Shown here piece by piece: positions 45,085 through 55,096 of a stretch of 64,000 nt of DNA (position 1 is its first letter; each line of letters starts with the position of its first letter). The translations under genes and the position numbers were made by a program. This stretch comes from Neoaliturus tenellus (Eukaryota > Arthropoda > Insecta > Hemiptera > Cicadellidae), in assembly GCA_030545055.2 (NCBI GenBank), contig CM061537.1, forward strand, positions 60,324,207-60,388,206, given 5' to 3'. Below the pieces are notes generated by a model. It was not told the DNA's origin. It saw nothing but the letters and a program-made list of their open reading frames with translations, and searched no databases.

Positions 45085-46479
45085 TCAATGTTCGTCCCTC
45101 TGTCCCTGTTTTTGTAAATATTTGTCATGTGACTTTATACATAATGACAACGTTAAAAAAGCCTAGCAGCAAATAAATTCAACCAATAAACTGAACAAGT
45201 GTATAATGAACTCCATCGAGCTTTCAATAGCCTAGGTCTAGGTCGAAACGCATCTCTGATGGAAGCCCAAACATGATGGGAATAACGAAATCTAACTGTA
45301 AAAGTAAAATCCTCATGTTACAGTTCAACATGTGCTTCAACAAGCTCGTGCAATATTTCATCGAAGGCCTTAGTGACTATACTGGTTATTGCTTCAAATT
45401 TAATCACATTATAGTTTACCAATCAAATGCTCAACCCCCCGGAACAGTGCACTTTTACAGTTAAATACCTAGATTGGATCTTTTAATCTTTTGTTTTTAT
45501 TTTTAAAGTTGTTTGATTGTTAAATGTACAGAATAGAAACATCTATAGTTTAATTAATCTTAAGTATAAAGGACTCAATCCCACGCACAGGCTATGCCTA
45601 TGTGGGATTATTTCATAATGTAAAAAATGTGTATCTAAATCACTGTAACTTTTTTCCTGAAATAAAGATGTTTTTTATTTGATTTGGCTTTTTATGTAGT
45701 TTTGGACAATTTGAAAAAGTTTAGTCACGAGGCAGCTAGTGATAAAACATTCAAGTTCGTATTATATATCATCATTAATCCCATCTTTCGTTTCTAAAAA
45801 ACAGGATTTTAATTGGATTTGTGAATATTAGCTTGAAACGTTCCAAGAAAAATCAAATAATTCAATGATGCGAGCGCCTATATCTCAATTTAATTGACAA
45901 ATAATAAGATTCTTTATCTTAGTCATCTCAAGGATAGATTATGGATATTGCTACCATAATTCCAACAAAACTGAAGAATTGTCTGTTATCTTTCTGATTT
46001 ACTGCTTTTTTTAACCCAGTAGTCTTAATTAGATCAGAATATTCTGAAATATTTCTCAGAACCTTGTTCAAACGACTTAAAAGAGGACGAAGCATAAACG
46101 CGCATCCAAAGTCATGTGTGATACTGAATATGCATGTGAGGAATACGGTACTCCTCTTTTAAAGCAAATTTCCGACCTTTTACAAAAGCGTTAGCGAGAA
46201 CTGAGTTGTTCATTCAAAACTAGCTACCCTTTAGCTGTCAATTCAATTTCCAATTATTCATTTAAAGTTCTCTATTGTTGATAGCAAGCTTGTTTTTCAG
46301 ACTATTGCTGGAATTTTTATATCCGATAAACATTTACCACGCTATCTGAAAGCGTTTTTATTAGGGTGCAAGTTTTCTTGTATGAACAGATTGACTCTGC
46401 AATAAACTTATAGGTCCTATCTCATCCCTTCTAAAGAGTGTTGGCAAATATAAAATATGACTAAAACACCTAGTTTTAA
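45085..46479. other. Unassigned stretch, possibly including a retroposon 3' tail
   Basis: At 45570-45680 a strong hairpin (AATCCCAC..GTGGGATT, about 45589-45620) is followed by AATAAAGATG and a T-rich run. This resembles the 3' end of a non-LTR retrotransposon or a processed transcript. No reverse transcriptase remains. The rest is AT-rich without recognisable content. Confidence 0.3.
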
Positions 46480-46934
46480 GAATTGTGTTTTCTTTTATTA
46501 AACACCTCGTGTACTTAAATTACGCCAAACTATAGGAAATTTCGAAATTGGTAATTACACTGAGGCACTCAGAGTCCTTTAAAAATCACCAAGAAAATAC
46601 CAAATATAAAATAGTGGCCTACTATCCAACATTAGTGCAGGTCATAGAATTCTGACACAACATTCACTTCACACAGTGTACCGATGACACAAATCAATTG
46701 TACCGCGATTGACCTATTTACTTAGTAGTCCAATTGTTTCACATTCCCCCCTTAAAAATAATGTAAAAAAATTAATAAAACACTCAATGAGTGAATATTT
46801 ATAAAATCATGTAGTAGTCTAAACAAATCAAAACTATTAAACATATAGTACAACACTAAAATTCAATTAGAAAATCTTCAGACTACATGGAGAGCTACAC
46901 TATAACACTGAGCTACTCAGTATTCTATGGGTGA
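46480..46934 (-). mobile_element. Fragment of a second LTR element (minus strand): LTR plus polypurine tract
   Basis: Read on the minus strand, a polypurine tract (AAGGGGGGAA, plus-strand 46744-46754) is followed by TGTGAAACAATTGGACTACT. This is how an internal region passes into a 3' LTR. The LTR would extend leftward to roughly 46480, where plus-strand TGTGTTTTCTTTTATTA contains a reverse-complement polyadenylation-like signal. The limits are uncertain. The part 46600-46934 is present again at 51896-52230. Confidence 0.45.
46600..46934. repeat. 335-bp direct repeat, left copy
   Basis: Matches 51896-52230 base for base except one substitution noticed (ATTCAATTAG here, ATTCGATTAG there). It ends two bases before the 5' LTR of the retrotransposon. 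Confidence 0.95.
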
Positions 46935-46936
46935 GC

Positions 46937-47160
46937 TGTTGTATATGCATAATAATAATTGTTTTGGTATAATTATTCCTCTATGTTTAGCCCACTCTGT
47001 ACTTTATGTTATTTGGTGGTTCGGGTGTTTTCCGGCCGGCCTTGAACTAATGTGTGTTCTTTCTCTGTAATGCTGTAAAGTGTGAGTTTGTAAATCCGAA
47101 TAAATCCTGTAATTAAATCCGTGTGTTTTAATAATTAGACCCTAATAAGAGTCTATAACA
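46937..47160 (+). repeat. 5' LTR of the Ty3/gypsy-type element
   Basis: Runs from TGTTGTATATGCATAATAAT to ..GAGTCTATAACA. TGTTGTA and TATAACA form imperfect terminal inverted repeats. AATAAATCC near 47099 may be the polyadenylation signal. Confidence 0.92.
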
Positions 47161-47172
47161 TGGCGCTGCGGG
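47161..47172 (+). other. Putative primer-binding site
   Basis: TGGCGCTGCGGG abuts the 5' LTR, the position where a tRNA primes minus-strand synthesis. The cognate tRNA cannot be determined by eye. Confidence 0.55.
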
Positions 47173-47411
47173 AAAAAATTCAATTAAAAAAGTGTGGAGT
47201 GACTGAAATTAACTATATATCGGATTGAAGTATTGCGCAGTGAAAGTGAGGTTAACAATGTGACTGGAAAAGTTGGCTTAAGCCTAAGAACCTTAACTAG
47301 TGTTATTAATTAACAGAACTGAGACTTTTAGTGTTATTAATTAACATTGTAAGCATTAAAATTAACAAATAATTAATAATCTCTTGACAGTGCTAAGAAA
47401 TAGGCCTAAGA

Positions 47412-50400
47412 ATGGAATTCAAACCTCCAGCCTCTTTGTCCCTAAGTGGAAATCTTAATGAAAATTTCAAACGGTTTAAGCAAAGTTTTCTAATATTCAT
47501 GAAAGCTGCAGGATATGATTCAAAGGACCCAGAAATTAAATGTGCTATTCTTCTGAACATCATTGGAGAAGAAGCCTTGGATTTGTTTAACACCTTTAAC
47601 TTGACTGAAGAACAAAGGAAAGACTATGATGCTGTGCTCAAGGCGTTTGAAGAATATGCCAGTCCTAAGACTAATGTAGTTATGGAAAGGTTTAAATTTA
47701 ACATGAGAAATCAGCAGCCTGGAGAACCGTTCATGAACTTTTTGACTGATTTAAAAAAGTTGATCAAGTCCTGTGAGTTTGAGGACCAGCAAGATAGTCT
47801 CCTCAGGGATCGCATAATACTGGGAATAGAAGATAAATCCCTTCAAGAACGGATGCTGAGGGAATCCGACCTAGGTCTAGACAAGATCGTCAAGCTTTGC
47901 CGAGCAACGGAGATGGGACGAGAACAGGCCAAGGAGCTCCAAGGACAACAACACTCAGGCGTCGACACAGTAAGCACTCGTCATGGAGATGCGGCTCAAC
48001 ACAACCGGATGAATTCAAGTAGGCCTAGTAGTTCTTTTAATCTTAAGTCATCGGAGGGAGCTACCTATAGATGTAATGCTACTGGTAATAATAGGTCTAA
48101 GCCTACCTATAATAATAATTGTAAAATGGATGTCTACTCTTGTAAAAAATGTGGTAAAGTTCACGGTAAAAGAAACTGTCCAGCGTATGGAAGAAGGTGT
48201 ACTATATGTCACAAAGAAAACCATTTCGCTATAGGTTGTAAGTTAAAACCTAATCAAACCCTAAATTCTAAGAATGTAGCATCTGTAGGCCCTATTGAAA
48301 ATGAAAGTAGGCCTAATGTAAGTTCTAATAATGACAGTTGTCAGAGTAATGATAGGCCTAATGAAAACGGTAATTTTTTGTACATAGACTCGATTAATAA
48401 GCCTTTTCCAAAATCCAACCAGTGGTATGAAACACTTGTTTTTAATGACCAGACTAGTGCTTTGTTTAAAATAGACACAGGAGCCGAAGTAAACACATGT
48501 TCTATACAATTGTTTGAGAAACTTTGTCAAAAGGACCCTTCAATCAAACTTGAGAAAACTAATGTAATTCTAGAAGCTTATGGTGGAACAAAAATAGAAC
48601 CTGTAGGTATTATTAAAGTAAAATGTAAGCCCCTAACCAGAAATTTTGCTGAAACTGTTGAATTTGTTGTAACTAAAACTGAGAATGATTTTGGTATACT
48701 TGGCTTAGATAGCTGTAAGAAATTTCAGTTAATTCAAAGAATTGATGGTTTAGATTCGAGTAATATAGACAGCAGGCTTAAAACTGGGGGAGGTGAAGTA
48801 ATTACGAAAGAGGATTTCATAGACTGTAACAGAGATGTTTTTGAAGGAATTGGAAAATTTAGAGTTAAGTGCCATTTTGATGTTGATCCTAGTGTACAAG
48901 TAACGGCTAAGCCGCCTAGGAGAATTCCCTTAACTGTTCAACCTAAAGTGAAAATTGCTCTTGATGAACTCGAAAAACAAGGTATTATTTGTAAGGTAGA
49001 TACCCCTAAAAGTTTTGTAAGCAATCTTGTTGTAGTTGAAAAGCCTAATGGTAGTGTACGACTATGTATTGATCCAACTGATTTAAATAAAGCAACTAAG
49101 AGAGCCCCCTATCTAATCCCTTCAATGCAAGACATTTCTCACAAACTTAATAACAAATCAGTTTTTTCCGTTCTAGATCTCAAAGATGGGTTTTATAATA
49201 TTGAGCTCGATGAAGCCTCCTCAGAACATTGTGCATTCAGTACGCCTTTTGGAACTTACAAGTTTAAACGTTTACCTTTTGGTCTAAACATTGCCCCTGA
49301 GATTTTTCAAAAATTCACTGAAAATCTTTTTGGAGATATTAATGGTGTCATTGTGTACTTTGACGACATTTTAATTGCTGGTAGTACTGATAAAGAACAT
49401 GATGAAGCTCTTAAGCAAGTAATTAATAGAGCCAGAGAGAATAATGTTAAGTTTAACTGTAATAAGTTTCAATATAAGGTTAAAAGTGTGAAATACTTTG
49501 GTGAGGTATTTTCCCAAGGAGGACATACTCCTGACCCGGACCGAGTTAGAGCAATCACATGTCTTGAAAGCCCTAAAAATAAAAAAGAATTGCAACGTTT
49601 GCTGGGACTATTTAATTTCTTAAGAAATTATATTCCAAATATGGCAGAAGTAACTAGTCCTTTAAGGGAACTATTAAGAAAAGAGGTTGCGTTTTTGTGG
49701 TTGCCTAAGCATGAGAAAGCGTTGAGTAAACTTAAAGATCTGATCAGTAAAACACCAGTTCTTGCTCACTTTGATGATAGCAAACCTATAACACTGCAGT
49801 GTGATAGCTCTAAAGACGGAATGGGTTTTACAATGATGCAAAATGGTCAGCCAGTAATGTATGGTTCAAAAAGTTTAACAGATACACAGTTGGGTTATTC
49901 TCAAACCGAGAAAGAGATGTTAGCTATATGTGAAGCAGTTAAAAAATACCATCATCTATTGTATGGTAGATCAGAAATAGAAGTACAAACCGACCATAAG
50001 CCCTTAGTGTCTATCATGACAAAGAATATTGCAAATATTCATAATACAAGATTACAAAGAATGCGTCTTAAGTTAATGAAGTACAATTTGAAAGTTAAAT
50101 ATGTACCAGGGAAAAATATGTATGTAGCTGATTGTCTCTCTAGGGCATACTTAAAAGATAAGGTGTCTGATGATCCTGACTTGGTAGAAGTAGTTCATAC
50201 ATTGAGTAAAAATGCCCAAGTCTCAGAGAGTAGAAAATCTGAAATCCGTAATGAAACTAACAATGATGAAGCCCTTAGTAATGTAATTAAGTTCCTATAT
50301 GAGGGTTGGCCTAGCAAAGAATCGATTCCTATTGATGTTAAATGTTACTTCCAGTTAAGAGATAGGCTGTCACATGACGATGGTTTATTGTTCTTAGATC

Positions 50401-51608
50401 ATAGAATTATTATTCCTAGATCTTTAAGAAATAAGTTGCTAAGACTCTTACACGAACCACATATGGGTATTGAAAAAACTAAACAAAAAGCTAGAATGAC
50501 TGTGTTTTGGCCCAATATCAATAGCGATATTGAGCATGTTGTCAGTAAATGTACGGTTTGTGAACAGTTCAGAGCCAGTAACACTAAAGAGCCCCTGATT
50601 TCACACTCTGTACCTGATCTGCCGTTTGAAAAGGTCGCAGTAGATTTACTAGATAGTAAGGGTAGGCCCTACTTAGTTTTGATAGACTACTACTCTAAAT
50701 GGTTAGAACTGAAACCACTAGGAAATAAACAAGCTAGTGAGGTGATTTTAGCATTGAAATCAATTTTTTCTGAACATGGTGTTCCAAAACAAATTTGTAG
50801 TGACAATATGCCATTTAATTCATATGAGTTTCTAAAGTTTTCAAAAGAATGGGACTTTGAATGTTGTTTCAGTAGTCCTAGGTATCCAAAATCTAATGGG
50901 ATGGCCGAGAGAGCTGTTCAAATTGCAAAAAATATTCTTAAAAAATCAAGTGATGAAAGTGATGTTCTGTTAGCACTCCTTGAATATAGATCTACTCCAG
51001 TTAAAGGTACAGGTCTTGCACCCTGTCAGGTCCTAATGAGTAGGCTTTTAAGATCTAAAATTCCAGTAACTAAAGAAATGTTAAAGCCTGAAGTCCAAAT
51101 TGGTGTAAAGGAGAAAATTGTAAAATCCCAAAAACAATCGAAAGTGTATTATGATAAAAACGCAAAGGTTAAACCAGAGTTTAAAGGTAAAAATGTAGTG
51201 TATCGGAAGGATGGTGTATGGAAACCGGCTCAAATTGTAGGTAAGGGGATAGGTCCTAGATCTTACATTATTAGGAATGAAAATGGAAGATTGTTAACTA
51301 GAAACACTGTACATTTAAGACCATCACTTAATTCACCTGTGTTTAGGAATGCAGATGATTTTGATTTCTTTGATGAGGTAAATGTAAATAGACCAAACCA
51401 GTTTAATCAAAATGTTGTTAGGCCTAATCGACCTAACCTTGTTGAACCCTATATGAACAACCAAAATGTCCATGTAAATGTTGATAATAATGTTAATGAT
51501 GTTCCAGTTGTACATAGACCTAATGTTCAAAATAATCAACAGAATAATGTTTACTATCACACGAGAAGTGGTAGACCTGTCCGGCGTCCAGTAAGGTTTC
51601 AGCAGTAG
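47412..51608 (+). CDS. Gag-Pol polyprotein of a Ty3/gypsy-type retrotransposon
   Basis: This intact frame of 1398 codons makes the particle and replication proteins of the element. In order: Gag-like helical region (residues 1-200), two zinc knuckles (CKKCGKVHGKRNC at about 244-256, one residue short of the usual spacing, then a canonical CTICHKENHFAIGC at about 263-276), aspartic protease with DTGA (355), reverse transcriptase (about 490-700) with YFDD (649), RNase H (about 790-910; TLQCDSS, TEKEML, TDHKPL), integrase with HHCC zinc finger (about 1013-1060) and catalytic Asp (1076), Asp (about 1132) and Glu (about 1164). The Asn-rich tail contains no membrane segment. Gag and Pol are in one frame without a shift. 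The start was chosen as the first ATG of the frame. Confidence 0.95.
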   Translation: MEFKPPASLSLSGNLNENFKRFKQSFLIFMKAAGYDSKDPEIKCAILLNIIGEEALDLFNTFNLTEEQRKDYDAVLKAFEEYASPKTNVVMERFKFNMRNQQPGEPFMNFLTDLKKLIKSCEFEDQQDSLLRDRIILGIEDKSLQERMLRESDLGLDKIVKLCRATEMGREQAKELQGQQHSGVDTVSTRHGDAAQHNRMNSSRPSSSFNLKSSEGATYRCNATGNNRSKPTYNNNCKMDVYSCKKCGKVHGKRNCPAYGRRCTICHKENHFAIGCKLKPNQTLNSKNVASVGPIENESRPNVSSNNDSCQSNDRPNENGNFLYIDSINKPFPKSNQWYETLVFNDQTSALFKIDTGAEVNTCSIQLFEKLCQKDPSIKLEKTNVILEAYGGTKIEPVGIIKVKCKPLTRNFAETVEFVVTKTENDFGILGLDSCKKFQLIQRIDGLDSSNIDSRLKTGGGEVITKEDFIDCNRDVFEGIGKFRVKCHFDVDPSVQVTAKPPRRIPLTVQPKVKIALDELEKQGIICKVDTPKSFVSNLVVVEKPNGSVRLCIDPTDLNKATKRAPYLIPSMQDISHKLNNKSVFSVLDLKDGFYNIELDEASSEHCAFSTPFGTYKFKRLPFGLNIAPEIFQKFTENLFGDINGVIVYFDDILIAGSTDKEHDEALKQVINRARENNVKFNCNKFQYKVKSVKYFGEVFSQGGHTPDPDRVRAITCLESPKNKKELQRLLGLFNFLRNYIPNMAEVTSPLRELLRKEVAFLWLPKHEKALSKLKDLISKTPVLAHFDDSKPITLQCDSSKDGMGFTMMQNGQPVMYGSKSLTDTQLGYSQTEKEMLAICEAVKKYHHLLYGRSEIEVQTDHKPLVSIMTKNIANIHNTRLQRMRLKLMKYNLKVKYVPGKNMYVADCLSRAYLKDKVSDDPDLVEVVHTLSKNAQVSESRKSEIRNETNNDEALSNVIKFLYEGWPSKESIPIDVKCYFQLRDRLSHDDGLLFLDHRIIIPRSLRNKLLRLLHEPHMGIEKTKQKARMTVFWPNINSDIEHVVSKCTVCEQFRASNTKEPLISHSVPDLPFEKVAVDLLDSKGRPYLVLIDYYSKWLELKPLGNKQASEVILALKSIFSEHGVPKQICSDNMPFNSYEFLKFSKEWDFECCFSSPRYPKSNGMAERAVQIAKNILKKSSDESDVLLALLEYRSTPVKGTGLAPCQVLMSRLLRSKIPVTKEMLKPEVQIGVKEKIVKSQKQSKVYYDKNAKVKPEFKGKNVVYRKDGVWKPAQIVGKGIGPRSYIIRNENGRLLTRNTVHLRPSLNSPVFRNADDFDFFDEVNVNRPNQFNQNVVRPNRPNLVEPYMNNQNVHVNVDNNVNDVPVVHRPNVQNNQQNNVYYHTRSGRPVRRPVRFQQ

Positions 51609-51665
51609 GCTATACTAATTTAAATGAAGATTGTTTAACTTAACAATTTTATTCTAATTTTGTAG

Positions 51666-51675
51666 AAAAGGGAGA
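51666..51675 (+). other. Polypurine tract
   Basis: AAAAGGGAGA directly precedes the 3' LTR, the standard position for plus-strand priming. Confidence 0.75.
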
Positions 51676-51894
51676 TGTTGTATATGCATAATAATAATTG
51701 TTTTGGTATAATTATTCCTCTATGTTTAGCCCACTCTGTACTTTATGTTATTTGGTGGTTCGGGTGTTTTCCGGCCGGCCTTGAACTAATGTGTGTTCTC
51801 TCTCTGTAATGCTGTAAAGTGTGAGTTTGTAAATCCGAATAAATCCTGTAATTAAATCCGTGTGTTTTAATAATTAGACCCTAATAAGAGTCTA
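51676..51894 (+). repeat. 3' LTR of the Ty3/gypsy-type element, lacking the last 5 bp
   Basis: Matches the 5' LTR apart from one C/T difference (CTCTCTCTG here, CTTTCTCTG there). It stops at GAGTCTA, without the terminal TAACA, and is joined directly to the second copy of the 335-bp flanking repeat. Confidence 0.9.
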
Positions 51895-51895
51895 C

Positions 51896-52230
51896 CCAAA
51901 TATAAAATAGTGGCCTACTATCCAACATTAGTGCAGGTCATAGAATTCTGACACAACATTCACTTCACACAGTGTACCGATGACACAAATCAATTGTACC
52001 GCGATTGACCTATTTACTTAGTAGTCCAATTGTTTCACATTCCCCCCTTAAAAATAATGTAAAAAAATTAATAAAACACTCAATGAGTGAATATTTATAA
52101 AATCATGTAGTAGTCTAAACAAATCAAAACTATTAAACATATAGTACAACACTAAAATTCGATTAGAAAATCTTCAGACTACATGGAGAGCTACACTATA
52201 ACACTGAGCTACTCAGTATTCTATGGGTGA
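51896..52230. repeat. 335-bp direct repeat, right copy
   Basis: Second copy of 46600-46934, beginning immediately after the truncated 3' LTR and continuing into CGTGCTCGGG, which the left copy lacks. Confidence 0.95.
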
Positions 52231-53142
52231 CGTGCTCGGGTCTCGGTTTTTCATGTGTCCCTAGTGCAATATTTAGTGTAAGAATCGCGTGCCTTTGACA
52301 CTGACGTGGTCTTGTCCATCAGGAATACTCCATGAGCCAAGTTTTTGTGGATCGCACCTACACTTGGACGCACTTGGATTTAGACCTATCGTTTCTTTAA
52401 CAGTATGTGAATACAATATGCAATTTTTACAATGACCGAGTAAGATCATGGGAGCTAAATGCCATTGAAACACTGAATGTCACATTGCGATGCAAGTCAA
52501 TTGGTCATTTATTAAATGCATAATAATATACCGTATTACTTTGTAACTTGAAACCAAGAAAATTAGACGAATTTTTTAAAGTACGTTCATTTGTCAGAGT
52601 AAACTTTTGTGGTTTTCAATACCACAATCAAATTACGAACAAAATAATTAAACGTTTTTAACTTATAAACTAACATATGAGTAATGAGCATGACTGTTTT
52701 TATACTGTATTCTCTACACATAAGGTGCGTTTTCCATAAAATAGCATGAGGAGCAGACGGTGACTTTTCTTTAGAGCAATAAAACTGATGCATAACACCA
52801 TTCAGTATAATTCACATAATAGCTGTTGATTTAAAAACATACAGCTGTCTTGAAATCTATTCTATACATTCGGCGTGAAGCCATTTTTTGTGAACACTAC
52901 TCCTCCCTTATTTCTGGACGAAATTTAATGTTTGAGATGTCATAAGATTCGTCTCATTTCGTAGTTTTGCAATAAGGTTTTAGATTATTGATATTTGTAC
53001 TCTGAAGGGCATGGGAAGCCCTTAAAGTTCGTTTTTGGTTCATAAGATTAACATGGGTAACAAATTTTCATTACATTTCAAATAAAACAGCTGTTCATAG
53101 TTAAATCATAAAAAACACATGTTAAAAGTTAAATAGAACTTT
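52231..53142. other. Possible internal remnant of the minus-strand LTR element, then AT-rich DNA
   Basis: If the fragment at 46480-46934 is the 3' end of a minus-strand element, its coding region would lie here. A minus-strand frame at 52273-52473 contains a motif-like CRCDPQKLGSWSI, but I cannot place it in a family. The rest is AT-rich with no feature seen. Confidence 0.25.
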
Positions 53143-53488
53143 GAATTTCTATGCAAAGGAGCAAGGTTTTATTACTAGGTACTCTGATAAATGAACGCTG
53201 CACAGGTACCCCTACGTAGTTTATTTTATTAAAAGAATGTATCTTATTTTTACATAATGAAATTAATACATTACCCTGAAGTTCTACACTATGTTTTGTT
53301 AATGCCATTTTTTATGAATTTCTATGCAAAGGAGCAAGGTTTTATTACTAGGTACTCTGATAAATGAACGCTGCACAGGTACCCCTACGTAGTTTATTTT
53401 ATTAAAAGAATGTATCTTATTTTTACATAATGAAATTAATACATTACCCTGAAGTTCTACACTATGTTTTGTTAATGCCATTTTTTAT
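53143..53488. repeat. 173-bp exact tandem duplication
   Basis: The unit beginning GAATTTCTATGCAAAGGAGC occurs twice head to tail (53143-53315, 53316-53488) with no difference that I could find. It is either a very recent duplication or an assembly artefact. Confidence 0.95.
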
Positions 53489-54397
53489 GCGAAGAGGCTT
53501 GAGTTGTTTATATAATTACACAGGTTCTAATCATACTCATAAATTGTGTAGTATGACAAATATAAGTAATAGTTTTATCTTAACTGTTCTCGTACAATGT
53601 AACATTGCCAAAATTTTTCTACATTGTTGTTTGAAATGAGTATTTTGTGGGTCAGTGGCCTCATTAATGAAGTAAAGTATTGAATTATCAGCACATAAGT
53701 TATATAAATTATTCATACAACTAAAATATCAATCAATTAATTTTAAATGGCCCTCTCATTAGCTCGATTATAGTAAAAATAATAGGTTAAGACTTCATAT
53801 AAAAATAGGCTACTCTTTTAGTTTTGATAACCAAACAAAACCTTCTAGTTATTAATGTGGAAAATATATTTACAACATAATCAGGTATCTTTATCAGTAT
53901 CTACCTGATAAAAATCTTCACTTAGGTTATGCTGTTTATACAGGAAAAGACTTCTCCAACAAAGTCATCAATATACAATTTTTCCTTATTTTACCATAAA
54001 ACGGTTTGTTTTCTTAGTTTCCCTTTGGGTACTAACCTATATAGAGCAGAGGCTGAGGTGCTTGTATAAAAAAAGGTCTTTGTTTGACCTCTCAGTATGA
54101 AAGTTAGTTTAAGGATAAATTAATTAAGTGAAATGATTTTTATTCACCCAATTAACAAAATTCTAAGCATACGGACCATGTACATAAAAAAATTGAAAAA
54201 ACACAACAACATAACACATGGAAGAGGCCATGTACAATTTTTGAAAACATTAAAATGTTCACTGTGATGTTTGATAGCCTTTTTGAAACCTTTACGTAAA
54301 ATACTTAATTGTTTGTTTTACAAGTTCTTTTAGATAGTGTAAGTTAAAATTTTAAAATTTGAAAAATTAGGGGAACAAAGTTCATCCCCCCCATTTT
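53489..54397. other. AT-rich stretch, no feature recognised
   Basis: Short frames only. No element termini seen before 54398. Confidence 0.4.
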
Positions 54398-55096
54398 AGC
54401 GAATTTCCCTATAGGGAATACGTGTCCGTGGTACTGACATCGATGTATACTACTGGATTGCTCGCGCCCGTGTTGCAGCGAACCGATTCGCGGTCCGGCC
54501 GAGATGAGCGCTGGTGGGCAAAAGCGCCGGCCGCTAACACGGGCAGCATAGGGAAAATCGTGACGCGCGCTTACTAAAATTACATTTTTAAGGCAATGAA
54601 ATTTTTTATATACACAAAATCTTTTGATTCGTGTTCTCAAGTATATTCTGCTTCCATAGACACACATATTGGCTACTATTTATCGTTATTTTAATTTTAA
54701 AATTAATTCAAACTTGGAATTTAAGTGAAATGTCATTTCCAATTGCTTCTATGAATGGATTTAACCCTTTGTAAATTATGGCAATTATTTTAACCATTTT
54801 CTCTTACTTTTTATTACAAAATCTTACAATTTATGAATTTAAAATAAATGTTTGAATACATATTATTTTACACAATACAGTAACACAGTTTGTTCTATTA
54901 TGAAATACAATGTAGCCCAGTATATCGACATTTTTAAAATTATATATAACATTTAAATTTATTGATACAAATGTTTTTGTTGTAGTATAAAATCCAAATT
55001 TCAAGATGACTATGTTTTTAGTACACGTTTATAAGTGTAGGGTGAGGTTACAAACAAATGAAAGTGGTAAGTTACATTTTATAATCATATACTTTA

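Larger units (their letters stand above)
46937..51894 (+). mobile_element. Ty3/gypsy-type LTR retrotransposon, nearly complete
   Basis: The 5' LTR is 46937-47160 and the 3' LTR 51676-51894. A primer-binding-site-like TGGCGCTGCGGG follows the first LTR directly, and a polypurine tract precedes the second. One uninterrupted Gag-Pol frame lies between. The LTRs differ by one substitution that I could see, apart from five terminal bases missing from the 3' LTR. No envelope frame is present. The domain order with integrase last places it among Ty3/gypsy (Metaviridae) elements. Confidence 0.93.

Noticed and set aside
48261..51560. Minus-strand frames within the Gag-Pol region
   Set aside because: They are antisense shadows of the intact Gag-Pol frame.
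52273..52473. Gene on the minus strand containing CRCDPQKLGSWSI
   Set aside because: A 66-codon frame without recognisable family; it may be a remnant of the minus-strand LTR element, but the evidence is too weak to call.
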